From: Ctenosaura bakeri
Taxonomy: Eukaryota; Chordata; Lepidosauria; Squamata; Iguanidae
Assembly (NCBI GenBank): GCA_948474755.1
Contig: CAOLHI010000152.1
Span: 434,001-498,000 of the forward strand
Length of the DNA stretch: 64,000 bases
Reading direction: 5' to 3'
In this document: positions 34,615 to 44,805 of the stretch, piece by piece
How positions within the stretch are numbered: the stretch's first letter is position 1
How the letters are laid out: each line of letters begins with the position of its first letter
Translations under genes and position numbers: made by a program
The notes under the pieces: generated by a model
Told to the model about the DNA's origin: nothing
Database searches by the model: none
What the model saw: the letters and a program-made list of their open reading frames with translations, nothing else

Positions 34615-34790
34615 CCATTTCCGCACTAGACTGTTATAGCACTATTATTCCACTTTCAACCTCCTGTGGAATGCTGGGGTTTGTAGTTTCCTGAAGCCAA
34701 ATTGCTCTCTGGCTGAGAATCCCTCAACTGCAAACCCCAGGATTCCATAGGATGTTGGAAGTGGAACAATAGAGTCCAGTATGGAAATGG
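34615..34790. repeat. Fold-back (MITE-like) element
   Basis: The left arm (34615-34683) and right arm (34730-34790) are imperfect inverted copies. Both carry CCATTTCC-type ends, a TCCACTTYCAAC block and a GGGTTTG / CAAACCCCAG inner block. The spacer is about 45 bp. A related, diverged fold-back lies at 61593-61752 and half of one at about 54243-54350. It is a non-autonomous DNA-transposon type structure; the superfamily is not determined. Confidence 0.7.
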
Positions 34791-36141
34791 CCTTAGTCTT
34801 GCCTCCCTCCATCATTACTTTCCCCACTTATAAAGTGATGCATCTGAAGAGTAGGAAGCCCTGATAACATGGAAGTTCCATACAAGCAAGAACCCTAGGA
34901 AATCAGGGATCTTGCTTACATGGAAAACTTCCACAGAAACAGGAACCTCACCTCTTCAGATGTGTAGCTTTGCACATGAAGAAAGTGTAGTGGGGAAGAG
35001 AGCTAGGCTAGGTAAACAGCTTCTCCTGTATTTTAGAAAGCAGAAATGGGAGAATGTCTAATCAGAACTAACTCGTAAAAATTTGGTTTGCTTTCAAGAA
35101 CAGTAGGAAATCCAGAAAATTTCACTGTTTGCACAATCAAAACTATTCCATTTGTTCAGTGCCTTGAAGAAGGGGGGGGGATTGGCTAAAATACAGAACA
35201 CAGCTCCAGTGAGTGGACCTTTGCCCAGCCTGGGAATGTAAATCTTCATAAATGTAATTCTTGAAAGCAATAATGAAGTTGTTTCTTTGGTACAAAGAAG
35301 CATTTCCTGCACATATACAAGCACATTGCTACACTGAAATGTTTTTATGTGCGATTAATGAAGTGGTTGTCTCACCATTTGCTTCATATAAATTTGATGC
35401 ATTTGTGATATACATCTAGAATTTACACACTAGAACTTATGCCTAGAAACCCTTAGGAGCAATTTACTATAGGAGGATTGTAATTATAAGTACATTAAAC
35501 AGAATGCCAAAATACATTCACTGGACATTTGATTGATGTCTAATATTAATGTCTTCATTTGTAATAAGGCTTCAAAGCAAAATGCTGGTCATCAGACACA
35601 AGGAAGAAATTTGCTGTGCTTAGTTAAGTCTGGAAATATTGTAGATTATCATTGAGTAAGACAGTGAATCACTGCCAAGAATATTTGCATACATTTGAAT
35701 CAACTGATTCTGATTATTACATTGGCTTATTTTTATTGCATTGAGTGCCTGGGAGAGATCATATAGTGATCCAGTTCTTTAGGGGATGAGTTCCAATATC
35801 ACCTAGCAGCATGTGGCATTGAGCCCAGTAGTCTACCCACCGTATCCTAGTGACAATATTCCAAGTCCCAGTGGTTAGATAATGGCTCCCTTGGACTGAG
35901 GTGCATCCCTTCTCTTGATGGAAGATAGATCTCTGAAGTTATATAGGCCAGAACCAAATAAATGGTATTAAAGAAAGCATGAGTATCTCATCTCCCATCC
36001 TAAAGCTGTGAGAGCAGCATAAACAAGTAACTAACAAGAAAGCTTACTCCCCTGGTCCACATCTAGTCGTGGTCTTTTCCCACCCTTAAGCTCCCAGGTC
36101 TAAAGTGAAAGTATTTAGCAGATCCTACTACAACAAATTGT
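34791..36141. other. Non-coding DNA
   Basis: No gene or repeat that I can support. Confidence 0.5.
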
Positions 36142-36340
36142 GAGCCAGTATGGTGTAGTGTTTTGAGTGTTGGACTGTGATCCTGGAGACCAAAGTTTGA
36201 TTCTCCGCTCAGCCATAGAAACTCATTGGGTGACCTTGGGCATGTCACACACTCTCAACCCCAGAAAACCTCATTATAAGTTCGCCCTAGGGTTGCCATA
36301 AGTTGGAAATGACTTGAAGGCACACAACAACAAAAACAAC
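36142..36340 (+). mobile_element. tRNA-derived SINE
   Basis: Plus-strand copy with a tRNA-like head: box A-like TGGTGTAGTG...GAGTGTTGG at the start, box B-like region around AGTTTGATTCTCC. The conserved body includes GGGTGACCTTGGGCA, and the tail GCCATAAGTTGGAAATGACT leads to GGCACACAACAACAA. Box B is mutated from the GGTTCGAATCC consensus, so it is probably no longer transcribed. Confidence 0.9.
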
Positions 36341-36362
36341 TAAACAAATCAACCTAAATATC

Positions 36363-36579
36363 TGACAGGCACCAGATCCCATTTGACCTTGGAAGCTAAG
36401 CAGGTTTAGTTCTGATTAGTACTTGGATGGGAGATCCCCAACAAATACCAGGTTCTGCAAGTTATATCTTAGAGGAAACTAACAAAACCACCTCTGAGCA
36501 TTTCTTGTGTAAGAAAATCCTATGAAATGCAAGGGGCCACCATAAGTTGACAGGTGACTTGAAGACACATACACACAGA
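36363..36579 (+). mobile_element. 5S-rRNA-derived SINE
   Basis: The first ~110 bp align with vertebrate 5S rRNA: GATCCCATTTGACCTTGGAAG, the internal promoter A-box region AGCTAAGCAGG, then GATTAGTACTTGGATGGGAG (C-box region) and ATACCAGG. The second half is a SINE body (AAACCACCTCTGAGCATTTC) and a tail (CCATAAGTTGACAGGTGACT, then TGAAGACACATACACACA) like that of the adjacent tRNA-derived SINE. This matches the 5S-type SINE known from lizards (the name 5S-Sauria is from memory). Same strand as its neighbour, 22 bp away. Confidence 0.9.
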
Positions 36580-37510
36580 CTAAACAAATTAACCTTTTTA
36601 TGTGACTTGACAGCTGTTAACATGTGACCACGATGACAACAAGAACTGCAATTATATACCATACCCACTACAATAATTTATATATGTGACAACAGCAGCA
36701 GCAGCAATGGGACAGCCTTCTGGCTTTACATAGGTTATAAGCCAGTCAAAGAAACTTTCATGCATTCTTATCAAGACAGGTGTGCCCCTTATGTGCAGAA
36801 CATAGTTGTGAATATTTAAATTTGCTGCACATGTTCAGGAATGCAACTCATCTTGGGATGAGTGGCATGATCCTTATTTCAGAACTAACAATGTATGGAT
36901 GTTTTAACTGCACCAATTAAGTTACATATTTCATTTTAAATAGGTCTCACCATGAACTCAATAATAGAGGATCTTCTGGCTGCAAAATGATCATCCTGTT
37001 ACAGGGAACAGGACTACTGTGAGACACATGAGTAGGAAATTCTGATTTGTTCATTTTACATGATATTAATCTCATTTAGTGGTGTCCTGATTTTCTTAGC
37101 AACAAACAAAAGATATTGGCATGATTTCACAAGGGAATACATCATTATGTAATTATGCATCCCAAACAAACTTGTTCTTTTTTCCATTCAGGGCTACACA
37201 ATCCTCTGTTTTGCATGGCAGGTTATAAATAAGATTCTGTTTCTTAAAATACAGTAGTATGTCTAATCATTTATCTTTGACAATCTCTTTATCTGTGTTA
37301 AGGAAACTTTCTAGCTGCTCTTCTAGAAAAACTGTTTATGATTTGCTATCTATTCAAGACTTGTAAGCTGTGACAAATGTGTCTTTCAAGGTATGCCTTC
37401 TGTCTTTGCCAGATCTAGGCTGGGCAGTGACTATGCAGTACACAATCTGATCCCAAATTAACACCACTTATGATAGAGTTTAGTGCTCACCAAAGTATAG
37501 CTGTGTGGAA
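36580..37510. other. Non-coding DNA
   Basis: No gene or repeat that I can support, apart from a (CAG)n-like run at about 36691-36708. Confidence 0.5.
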
Positions 37511-37514
37511 ACTG

Positions 37515-38396
37515 TGTTACTGCGGTCCAGGTCTACCCGGAGATAGCACTTGATATCGTTTTGATATCAAACCATTCGGCTTTCCTCTGCCACCCTGCTC
37601 CACGTGTTTGCGAGGCCTCCAGACAAGCACGTAAACAAGCGCGGCCGATAATTGCTGGACATTCCATTCTCCACCTAGGCAGGCCGGACAGAGTCAGTTC
37701 GTCACTTCAGGGACCTCTCCGGCAAACACACTTTTGCTTATGCGTGATACTAACAAAGGTGCCCAGCCCCGAGCAGGTAGACTCACAAAGCTGTACTAAG
37801 TGCTCCGCATTTGCACACTGGCTACACTTTTGTTAAATTGGCTCTAATCCAATCATGCTAAATTCTGAACTTTCCAAAGCTTTGTCCCGCTCCTAAATTG
37901 CATTGTTCTCACCGAGTAAGGTATGGACTGCAGTCACAATTCACCCTATAAAAACCCCTGATTCCAAGACCATCCTCAGATTGCTCTGGACTTTCATCCC
38001 GTCTTGCTGCCGCTTTGTCTGGCAAGCTCCCCTCAGCAAACCGCGCTGAGCTTCTTCACTGCACCCCAACATCGTTCTCAAACTACAGGACTACGAGACA
38101 GGAGTTGTATCACCCATTTCCCTCCGAAAATCCCTATTTCCAGTTCTTTAGTTAGCTGTGTGACTGTGTTGTCCTTAATATTTGTCTGTACTTAAATAAA
38201 ACATCATTTTTGCTATTTTAAACCGTCTGACTGCTTGACTGACCTGACCCCGTAGATGCTGGGTTGCAAGATCCTGCTAAGCTACCCTGTCTCTTGCTAG
38301 CTTTTGTGAGTGCTCCAGCTAATTTTCCCCAAAGGTTGTATTTGTTGTTCGGTTATTTAGGTGTCCCTCCCGGGACCCCCAGGGATCAGGGTAACA
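37515..38396 (+). repeat. Solo LTR, 882 bp, with target-site duplication
   Basis: The LTR begins TGTTAC (37515-37520) and ends GTAACA (38391-38396), a perfect 6-bp terminal inverted repeat. It is flanked by ACTG on both sides (37511-37514 and 38397-38400), a 4-bp target-site duplication. Inside, TATAAAAA lies at 37947-37954 and the poly(A) signal AATAAA at 38195-38200. The orientation by these signals is plus. No internal coding region is present, so this is the product of LTR-LTR recombination. Ty3/Gypsy or endogenous-retrovirus origin cannot be separated from the LTR alone. Confidence 0.93.
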
Positions 38397-38400
38397 ACTG

Positions 38401-39880
38401 TTATTACTAAATAAGAGAATTCATAATAATATATATATATTCTTAAGTGCTTTTTAGAATATAGCTTGTAATACAACATATAACTTCATCAATATAAAAG
38501 GTTTGTACAGAAAAAGAAAATATGCAAGAAAAATATATAAAACCAGTATAAAGAGATACTAAATCCAGTCTCTTCTTCTACTTTCCAGAGTTCCAAAATG
38601 TTCAACCTTTTTATGATTAGTAAAAAATGTGTCATTGCAGTTTTCTTTAGTTCTAAGAAATATGACTAGCATAACCACTAGCATCTCAATCTATTCAAGT
38701 TTTCAGACTTATTCGTTCTAAATATTATCCATTAAAATATTAATTAGATCTTCTATGATACTCAAGACATATGAGTAAATATTTATATTTAGTGGTATTC
38801 TTATCTCTTAAGTTCTAGAAGTTATGACCTCTCATTTGATATCCTTCATATCAACAGACATCTCACCTGTCTTAAAAGATTTTATTTAACACATTGAGAT
38901 GATTTGAGGAGTGTCTTCAACAACTTCTATATATGACAGGTTTTAGGCATGAATATAAGTATATTATATGTATAAGTATAGGTTATAAGGTAGAATAAAG
39001 GTTATGAGATTAAACAGAGATTTTTTTCCCCTGTGTGATATATTCACTTGGACAAGACAAGACCTTTGTCCAGTCAATATTGATTATCAGCATTTGCTGA
39101 CAGACTTTACAAAATTAACTCTACTAGGTCAGTTTGAAGGTCTGAAAAGATCTCATAATTGGCTTTTTCTGAAACCTATGTTAATTTATCTGTGGGGGAA
39201 AAAAAATAAAGAAAACATTTTTTTCAGTTGGTTCATCTGCACCAGCAGGTATCGTAATGATATCTTCCATTCAACCCTCTGAATTAAAGGTAGGGTCATT
39301 TTAAGGGCTGCCCTTAACTTTATAACTCCCTTTTTAGGAAGCCTAGTGTGGCCCACTTCTTGCCGTCCTTCCATCAACAATTGAAGACTTTTTGTCCTGT
39401 GCCAGCAGACATCCAAGTCTTACAGCTGTCTAATTAGAGCCTGTTATCATTAACCAGTGAGCAAAGTTGTTTTAGTTTACTAGCAAATCATCATTTTGCA
39501 GTCCAAGTTCACAGTAAATCCAGAATGACAGTCTGGTGGCAAGATCTGTAGATGAAGCAAAGGTCAAAGTTTCTAGAAGCACAAGCAAGGAGTTCAAATG
39601 TAAGCTGAGCTGCTTTCACCAATAGACATGGTTGACTATCCCAGTTTCCTCCCATTCTGGTCCTTCTTTATATAGGCTTAAAGCCTTCCACAGCTGTTTG
39701 CTTAATTAACAAATCCTTACTATAAAAATTCCCTGAGACTCCTGGGCTTTCCCTTTTCCACCTATACTGGCTGCCATAAGTATTGTCTCTCTTATGTTTC
39801 TGTGTTGTGGCTGTTGGTCCTGTCTGGGTCCTGAGGCTTTTTAGAGTCGAATGTTTTTAAGGACAGGTCTTGCAAGAGGG
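38401..39880. other. AT-rich non-coding DNA
   Basis: No gene recognised. A TATATAGG-containing stretch near 39670 is promoter-like, but is not enough for a call. Confidence 0.5.
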
Positions 39881-40084
39881 TGGTGTATTATTTTAAATGG
39901 TACTATTTTAACTACACTTTATCTTCTTAAAATTGATTTACTATTAAAAGTTTAATGTTTAAGGTTATTTAAACATTAACTTTTGTACATTTTAATTATA
40001 TTTTAACAATATTGTAATCATTTTAATTTGCAAGCCATGATAAGCTCCAATCTTGGGAGAAAATTGGATATAAATAAAGTTAAT
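39881..40084 (+). mobile_element. L2-type LINE 3' tail, decayed
   Basis: AT-rich 3' untranslated sequence ends in a degraded version of the common reptile L2 terminus (CAAGCCATGATAAGCTCC..., then GGATATAAATAAAGTTAATAA). No coding part is preserved. Confidence 0.45.
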
Positions 40085-40184
40085 AATGGATAAGATCCCT
40101 CATCATAGATGTAGCTACAAACACATAACTATCTATCACCTGGTGACCCAATACCCTAAAGCTACCATAATAACCACCAACTGC

Positions 40185-40365
40185 TCTGCTCTGCCAGTGA
40201 TCAGGATGCAGCAAGATGACATTTCCAACCCCCCACCAACAGCAGTGTTTAGTGTGATGGAGAACTGCATCAGGGGTTCTGCTTCTCACTGTCAAACCAG
40301 AGATAACTGGCAAAAGGAGGGTGGAAATGTCATGCTGCTATACTCCAACTGCCAGCAGAATAGAC
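40185..40365. repeat. Fold-back repeat, copy 1
   Basis: The arms at 40185-40231 and 40319-40365 are imperfect inverted copies; each contains GCAGCA followed by ATGACATTTCCA. Flanking sequence on the right (CAGAATAGACCTCCA, GGTTGTTAAGATAGGTT) recurs at 46706-46890, which defines a dispersed family. The type is unknown. Confidence 0.65.
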
Positions 40366-40429
40366 CTCCAATAGTCAGTGTGGCTGCTGGTTGTTAAGAT
40401 AGGTTTGCAGGGGTCATTTGTGATCATGT

Positions 40430-41369
40430 CAATGGTGCCATACTTGTAGACAGAAACACCAAAAAATGACAAATGGATAAGTCTGGCTTACATGTTAATA
40501 ACTGCTCAACAGAATGCCAACCAACAACAACAGGATGCCAGCCAACAACAGCAATGGAGGAGGAAAAATTAGCAACAATTTATTGTTGTGAACTTCCTTG
40601 TAGTGCAGAGTATTTGGGACAGCTTCATCTGAAATGGGACAAATAAAATCAATTAGCTTTAAAAAAGGTTATTGTTTTTTTTTTACATTAATGGTATTTT
40701 AACAAAAGTAAATCAGTTGTACTCCAATCTGTTTAATAGATCAAAATTGTCCATCAGGAATTAGTTTACTTCATCCAGTATCAAATACTACTACAGTACC
40801 TTTCATTGGCTTACAATCAACTCACAGTCAGAAAAAAGTAACAGGTTTGGAATAATCCTATGTGCTGTATACATATTGCACACATAAATGCACATAGGAT
40901 TATTGTACATAGTTGCCTACACTGGGAGACTGTCTTTGACGCTGTGGCTGTGGGAACTATCATGATAAGCCCCTGCACTAAAAAAAAAAAAAAAATGACA
41001 GAAGTGATCTGAACTTCTTGATCACAAGCAAACAAAATTTTAAAAAATAATCTTTTAGTTTTAAATATGGCATAGAGTTTTCAAAGTATTTAGCAAAAAT
41101 GTTGATTAAATTAGTAATAGTCTACCTAATCTGATATGCAAATATACTGATGAATAGATACTCTTCTGGTAGTTGAACTTGCTTCTGATTAAATATGCAA
41201 GGGAATTGTACTGCACCCTGCTGAGAAAATGCGTTCCTACCCTGACCTGCAACCACAAGCTCTTCAACTGTTTTCCATTCTTATTGTTCCTTGCTCAAAG
41301 TCATATTCTCAACAGCATGCAAATTAGCATGAGGAAGTTTGAGGATTGGGATGGTGGTTTGGTGAGTAG
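40430..41369. other. AT-rich non-coding DNA
   Basis: No gene recognised. An A-run of about 16 bases is at 40980-40995. Confidence 0.5.
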
Positions 41370-41930
41370 CAGTAATACCCCATAACATGGGTGAGTCAGG
41401 ATCTACCTTCAATGTTGGTGCCTCCATGAAACAGTGGGGAATATTAACTCAAGGGGAAGCCTGCAAGGAGCAAGGGAGGGTAACCATACAGGATTTTTTT
41501 CATCTGTGTATACTGGTACTGATGAAGGGAAAAAGCAGCTTGAGATCCAAAAGTATGCTTGTTTCATTCAGGAAATTAACAATTATACACACACAAGGTC
41601 CAAGCAGTCTCACAATGACACAAGGCTAACTGAAGGAAAAGGGAGCAAAAGTTTGGATAGAAAGAGTTTAGGGTGAAGTGGGTGATATTTACCAATCCAG
41701 CAGAGCAGAAATGAAGCAATGTGACTTAGACTAGGAGTCCAAGGGCAGTACAAACAGAAATCAGAGCAGCAGGGGGTGAAGTAGTAGTACAAATTACCTG
41801 GCACAGAGGCAAGGTTTAAATACTCTTTTTCTACCCTGAGGGAGGAAATGTTAATGGCTTTCCAGCAGAGTAGACAATGGGATCAGCAGAGTGGACAATG
41901 GCATCCGGAATGATGTTCCCCAAAAACAAA
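41370..41930 (-). repeat. LTR-like repeat, copy 2 (first part)
   Basis: Homologous along its length to 2800-3340: GTGGGTGATATTTACCAATC, a CAAGGTCCAAGCA-type segment, GGTTTAAATA (TATA-like on the minus strand, about 41814-41823) and GTTAATGGCTTTC. The poly(A) signal of copy 1 is mutated here. The homology to copy 1 is interrupted near 41930 and resumes at about 43575. Confidence 0.5.
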
Positions 41931-41959
41931 AGGGGGAAGGGCAAAAATAGCCAGTCAAG

Positions 41960-42871
41960 GAAAAACTCCTTATAGATTAGCAGAGATAGCTGTACACAGC
42001 TATGGAAGCATGCTGTCGGCGGCTGGGTGGGGCCGGGCAGGCTCGGGTCTGGCTCGGGCCGAGGTTAGCATCCTGGAAGCCTCAGCCAGCAGTGTAACAG
42101 TAAACTAAAGCAGTCCAGCAGCAAACTTAAGCAAGCCTTACTTCAGGCAAAAGACAGCAACAAAAGAAAGGGTTTTCCTCACCCGGGCAACGAAGAGTTA
42201 AGTTGGCTGTCAGGGCTTCCGAGCAGAGTCTCGGCAGGAACGAGATTGGAACACGGCAGCACGGACGGGCAACTCACGGAGAGCCATTGGTTGTTGCTCC
42301 GTGCTGGACTCAGCTCCTCCTGGGACCTAAATAGGGGCCTGGTGCTGGCCAATCCAGGGGTGGCTGCGCAGCTGGGAGCCCTTAGCCAGGCTCACAGCTG
42401 TGTGTCCTCAGCCAGCTGCGAGCCCTCAGCCTGCAGCCGATGTTCCAGCAGCCGGCGGGAGCAGCAGGCAGCCTCCTTGGCTTGCCGCCGCTGCAGGAAC
42501 GTGGGAGGAAGGCCGACGGGCTCCTCCGGATTGGGCCTGCGGGTGGGTAGTGGCCCAGAGTGGCACCTGGGCACTGCCCACCCCGGGCACACACCTGGTC
42601 GGCCTCCTCCGATACCGGTGGCTCCAGCGTCCTCCGGGCGACTCCCCTCCGCGGCAATGGCTCTGGCGGTGTCCTCGGCGGCGGCCTTCCAGGTAGACTC
42701 CGTGGCGGCGGCAGAGCAAGCGAGGTTCGGGCGGCCTCCCGCAGCGGTGGAGGCCTCCCCGGCCTCATCCTCAGCAACGGCAGGGCAGGCGTTGTTCGGG
42801 CGGGCTACCGCGGCAGTGGAAGCCCCCCGGCCTCGTCCTCAGCAGCGGCGGTTGGGACGGGCTCGGAACGG
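41960..42871 (-). promoter_or_regulatory. GC-rich, CpG-rich module of unknown identity
   Basis: This is an abrupt island of high GC and CpG within AT-rich DNA. On the minus strand, ATTGG (an inverted CCAAT box, 42349-42353) is followed by a TATTTAG box (42328-42334), giving a promoter-like spacing. Open frames on both strands have low-complexity Ala/Pro/Arg/Gly translations without domains, so I do not call a protein. Its distal end (42872-43143) is the left arm of the large inverted repeat. It could be a retroelement 5' UTR or an LTR; I do not recognise it. Confidence 0.4.
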
Positions 42872-43143
42872 CCGCCCATAGCTGCGGGTGGATCCGCGGC
42901 CTCCTCCACGGCGGCGGTGGCCTCGACGGCGTCCGGGCAGCTGTTCCCGGTGCCAGAGGCCTCCACCGCTACTCACAAGGAGGCCAGGTCATCCTCCTCC
43001 TCGGGCGCTGCATCCGGGGCCACGGAGGCCCCGACAGATGCCTAGCAGCAGAGAACACCATTAGCAGCACAAGCACTAAGCCAGTAACACTCACCAACTC
43101 TAAGCTGCAATCTTCCAATATGGAGGCTCTTTTTTATTATTAT
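42872..43143 (+). repeat. Large inverted repeat, left arm
   Basis: Near-identical in inverted orientation to 44551-44805 (roughly 96% by eye outside one ~15-bp length difference; most mismatches are C/T or G/A). The arms run from CCGCCCATAGCTG to GGAGGCTCTTTTTTATTATT. The spacer is about 1.4 kb. Confidence 0.95.
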
Positions 43144-43560
43144 TATTATTCATTTGTATCCCACCTCTCCATATGGATCAAGGTAGCAAACAACTTACAA
43201 ATAGCATGCATTGCAATACATTTCTATACATCTTTGTTTAATCTTTCTTACAATGTATATACAATATTTACAAAGTCCAGATGGCAATCCAGCATATCAA
43301 GCTTGCTCTCTCCAGCAGACACACACTTCAGGCAATGTGTGCATTGTTAGCTGGGATCGTGCTTCCTTTATGCAGACACCTAGCCAATCCTGGCCAACCT
43401 TTGTATTGACTGCACCTGGTGCTCATCAGCCTGATTCAGCACAAACTCAGGTTGAGTCACATTCCTTTCCCCAGGTGCACTTAGCAGTTAAAACAATTAA
43501 AGCAACATGACCTTTACACTAACTTTAGAAAGTATTTTCCAGAGGTTTGATCAAACCATC
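43144..43560 (-). repeat. Unidentified minus-strand element with (TAA)n tail
   Basis: Read on the minus strand it ends in TGGGATACAAATGAATAATAATAATAATAA, a terminus (shown here in pieces: GGGATACAAATG plus TAA repeats) common to several reptile LINE/SINE tails. The upstream part has a CCAAT box and a CATAAAGG box near 43367-43388. The identity of the body is unknown. Confidence 0.35.
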
Positions 43561-43574
43561 TCTGACAAATGAGC

Positions 43575-43935
43575 TAATGGCCTTAGCATTAGGTGACAAA
43601 GGAAGTGATGGGAATCATGATAGCTTCTTAGTGGTGTGACAGGTGGGGGACAAAAGGAGAGTTTCAATGGACAAAGGGGGAAAGATCAAAGACAATTAGT
43701 CATTCCATGGAAGCAGTTTTGGATGCTATTGTTTCTGAAGGTTCAGTCTTTGAAGAACATCTGCCAGTCTATTACCTCTGGAGTTTCCCCGACTTTGACC
43801 TAGCCATGCCCTGAGGTCTTGATCTGACCTAGTTTTGCAATGCACATGTGCAGCTAGTTCTTCTTTGCCAGCAAGCTCCCAGCCATAGCTGGATATAATT
43901 TATATCTCATGCCAATTAAACATTTTGCCAATCAA
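43575..43935 (-). repeat. LTR-like repeat, copy 2 (second part)
   Basis: Resumes the homology to 3350-3740: CTTAGCATTAGGTGACAAAG, GACAAAGGGGGAAAGATCA and the terminal GCCAATTAAACATTTTG. It is separated from the first part by about 1.6 kb of younger sequence, consistent with a nested insertion. Confidence 0.5.
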
Positions 43936-44083
43936 ACAATATCATGGAGTTGGAGGTGTATGGCCTGGTAACAGCAGAACTGTCAACGAATGGGCACAGA
44001 AAGGAGTTATTGAGCAACAGGCAGCCAATCCACTTAAAAAAGGAAGAGGGAACACATGAAAATATGCTTTTTAACAGTTTACA

Positions 44084-44550
44084 TTCCTCTGATACTTTTA
44101 TTGGTAACATTCTAAACAAAAAATTAATTTTAGGTAAAATTTTCATTTTTACCACTGCTATTCTACCAAACCACGATAACTTTATATTTTTATAATCCTC
44201 TAATTTCCGTTTAATTTCTAATCTTAATTTCTTGAAATTTTTTTCTTGTAGTCCTTGTAAATTTTTTGTAATATCTATTCCTAAATATTTAATTGATTCT
44301 TTTACTTTAAGTAATCCTCTTTTACTACTTATAAATTTTTGTACTTCTTCTTTAGTATAATTAAATAACATTATTTCTGATTTGGCCCAATTTATTTTCA
44401 ATCCTGTCTTCTCCCCAAACTCTTTTAAATGTTTATCTATTCTATCTATCTTTTCAACCGGATCGTTAATTGTCAACAATGTATCATCTGCAAATAAGCT
44501 TATTTTACTTTTCTCCTTAGCTCCAATTCCTTCCAAATTCTCATCATTAT
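44084..44550 (-). pseudogene. L1 ORF2 reverse transcriptase fragment, inverted part
   Basis: The minus-strand frame is open through the whole piece. It shows the L1 RT block KISLFADDTLL (catalytic FADD), then GLKINWAKSEIM, IKYLGIDIT, a long helical basic region and WFGRIAVVKMKILPKINFLF. The L1 homology ends at the MLPIKVSEE segment near 44084. The plus-strand L1 piece at 44806 starts with the next part of the same protein. Together they make a 5'-inverted L1 insertion. Confidence 0.88.
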
Positions 44551-44805
44551 AATAATAAAAAAGAGCCTCCATATTGGAAGATTGCAACTTAGAGTTGGTG
44601 AGTGTTACTGGCTTAGTGCTTGTGCTGCTAATGGTGTTCTCTGCTGCTAGGCATGTGTCGGGGCCTCCGTGCCTGAGGAGGAGGACGACCTGGCCTCCTC
44701 GTGAGTAGCGGCGGAGGCCTCCGGCACCGGGAACAGCCGCCCGGACGCCATCGAGGCCACCGCCGCCATGGAGGAGGCCGCGGATCCACCCACAGCTATG
44801 GGCGG
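44551..44805 (-). repeat. Large inverted repeat, right arm
   Basis: Inverted copy of 42872-43143. It is wedged exactly between the inverted L1 piece (ends 44550) and the forward L1 piece (starts 44806). Read on the minus strand it runs without a gap into the L1 reverse transcriptase frame, so the source RNA or the repair product carried this GC-rich segment directly upstream of L1 sequence. Confidence 0.95.

Noticed and set aside
36363..36480. A genuine 5S rRNA gene
   Set aside because: The 5' end is diverged, the sequence has many substitutions, and it continues into a SINE body and tail.
42246..43045. Open frames of 161-211 codons in the second GC-rich island
   Set aside because: Same reason: Ala/Pro/Ser/Gly-rich translations open in several frames on both strands, with no motif.
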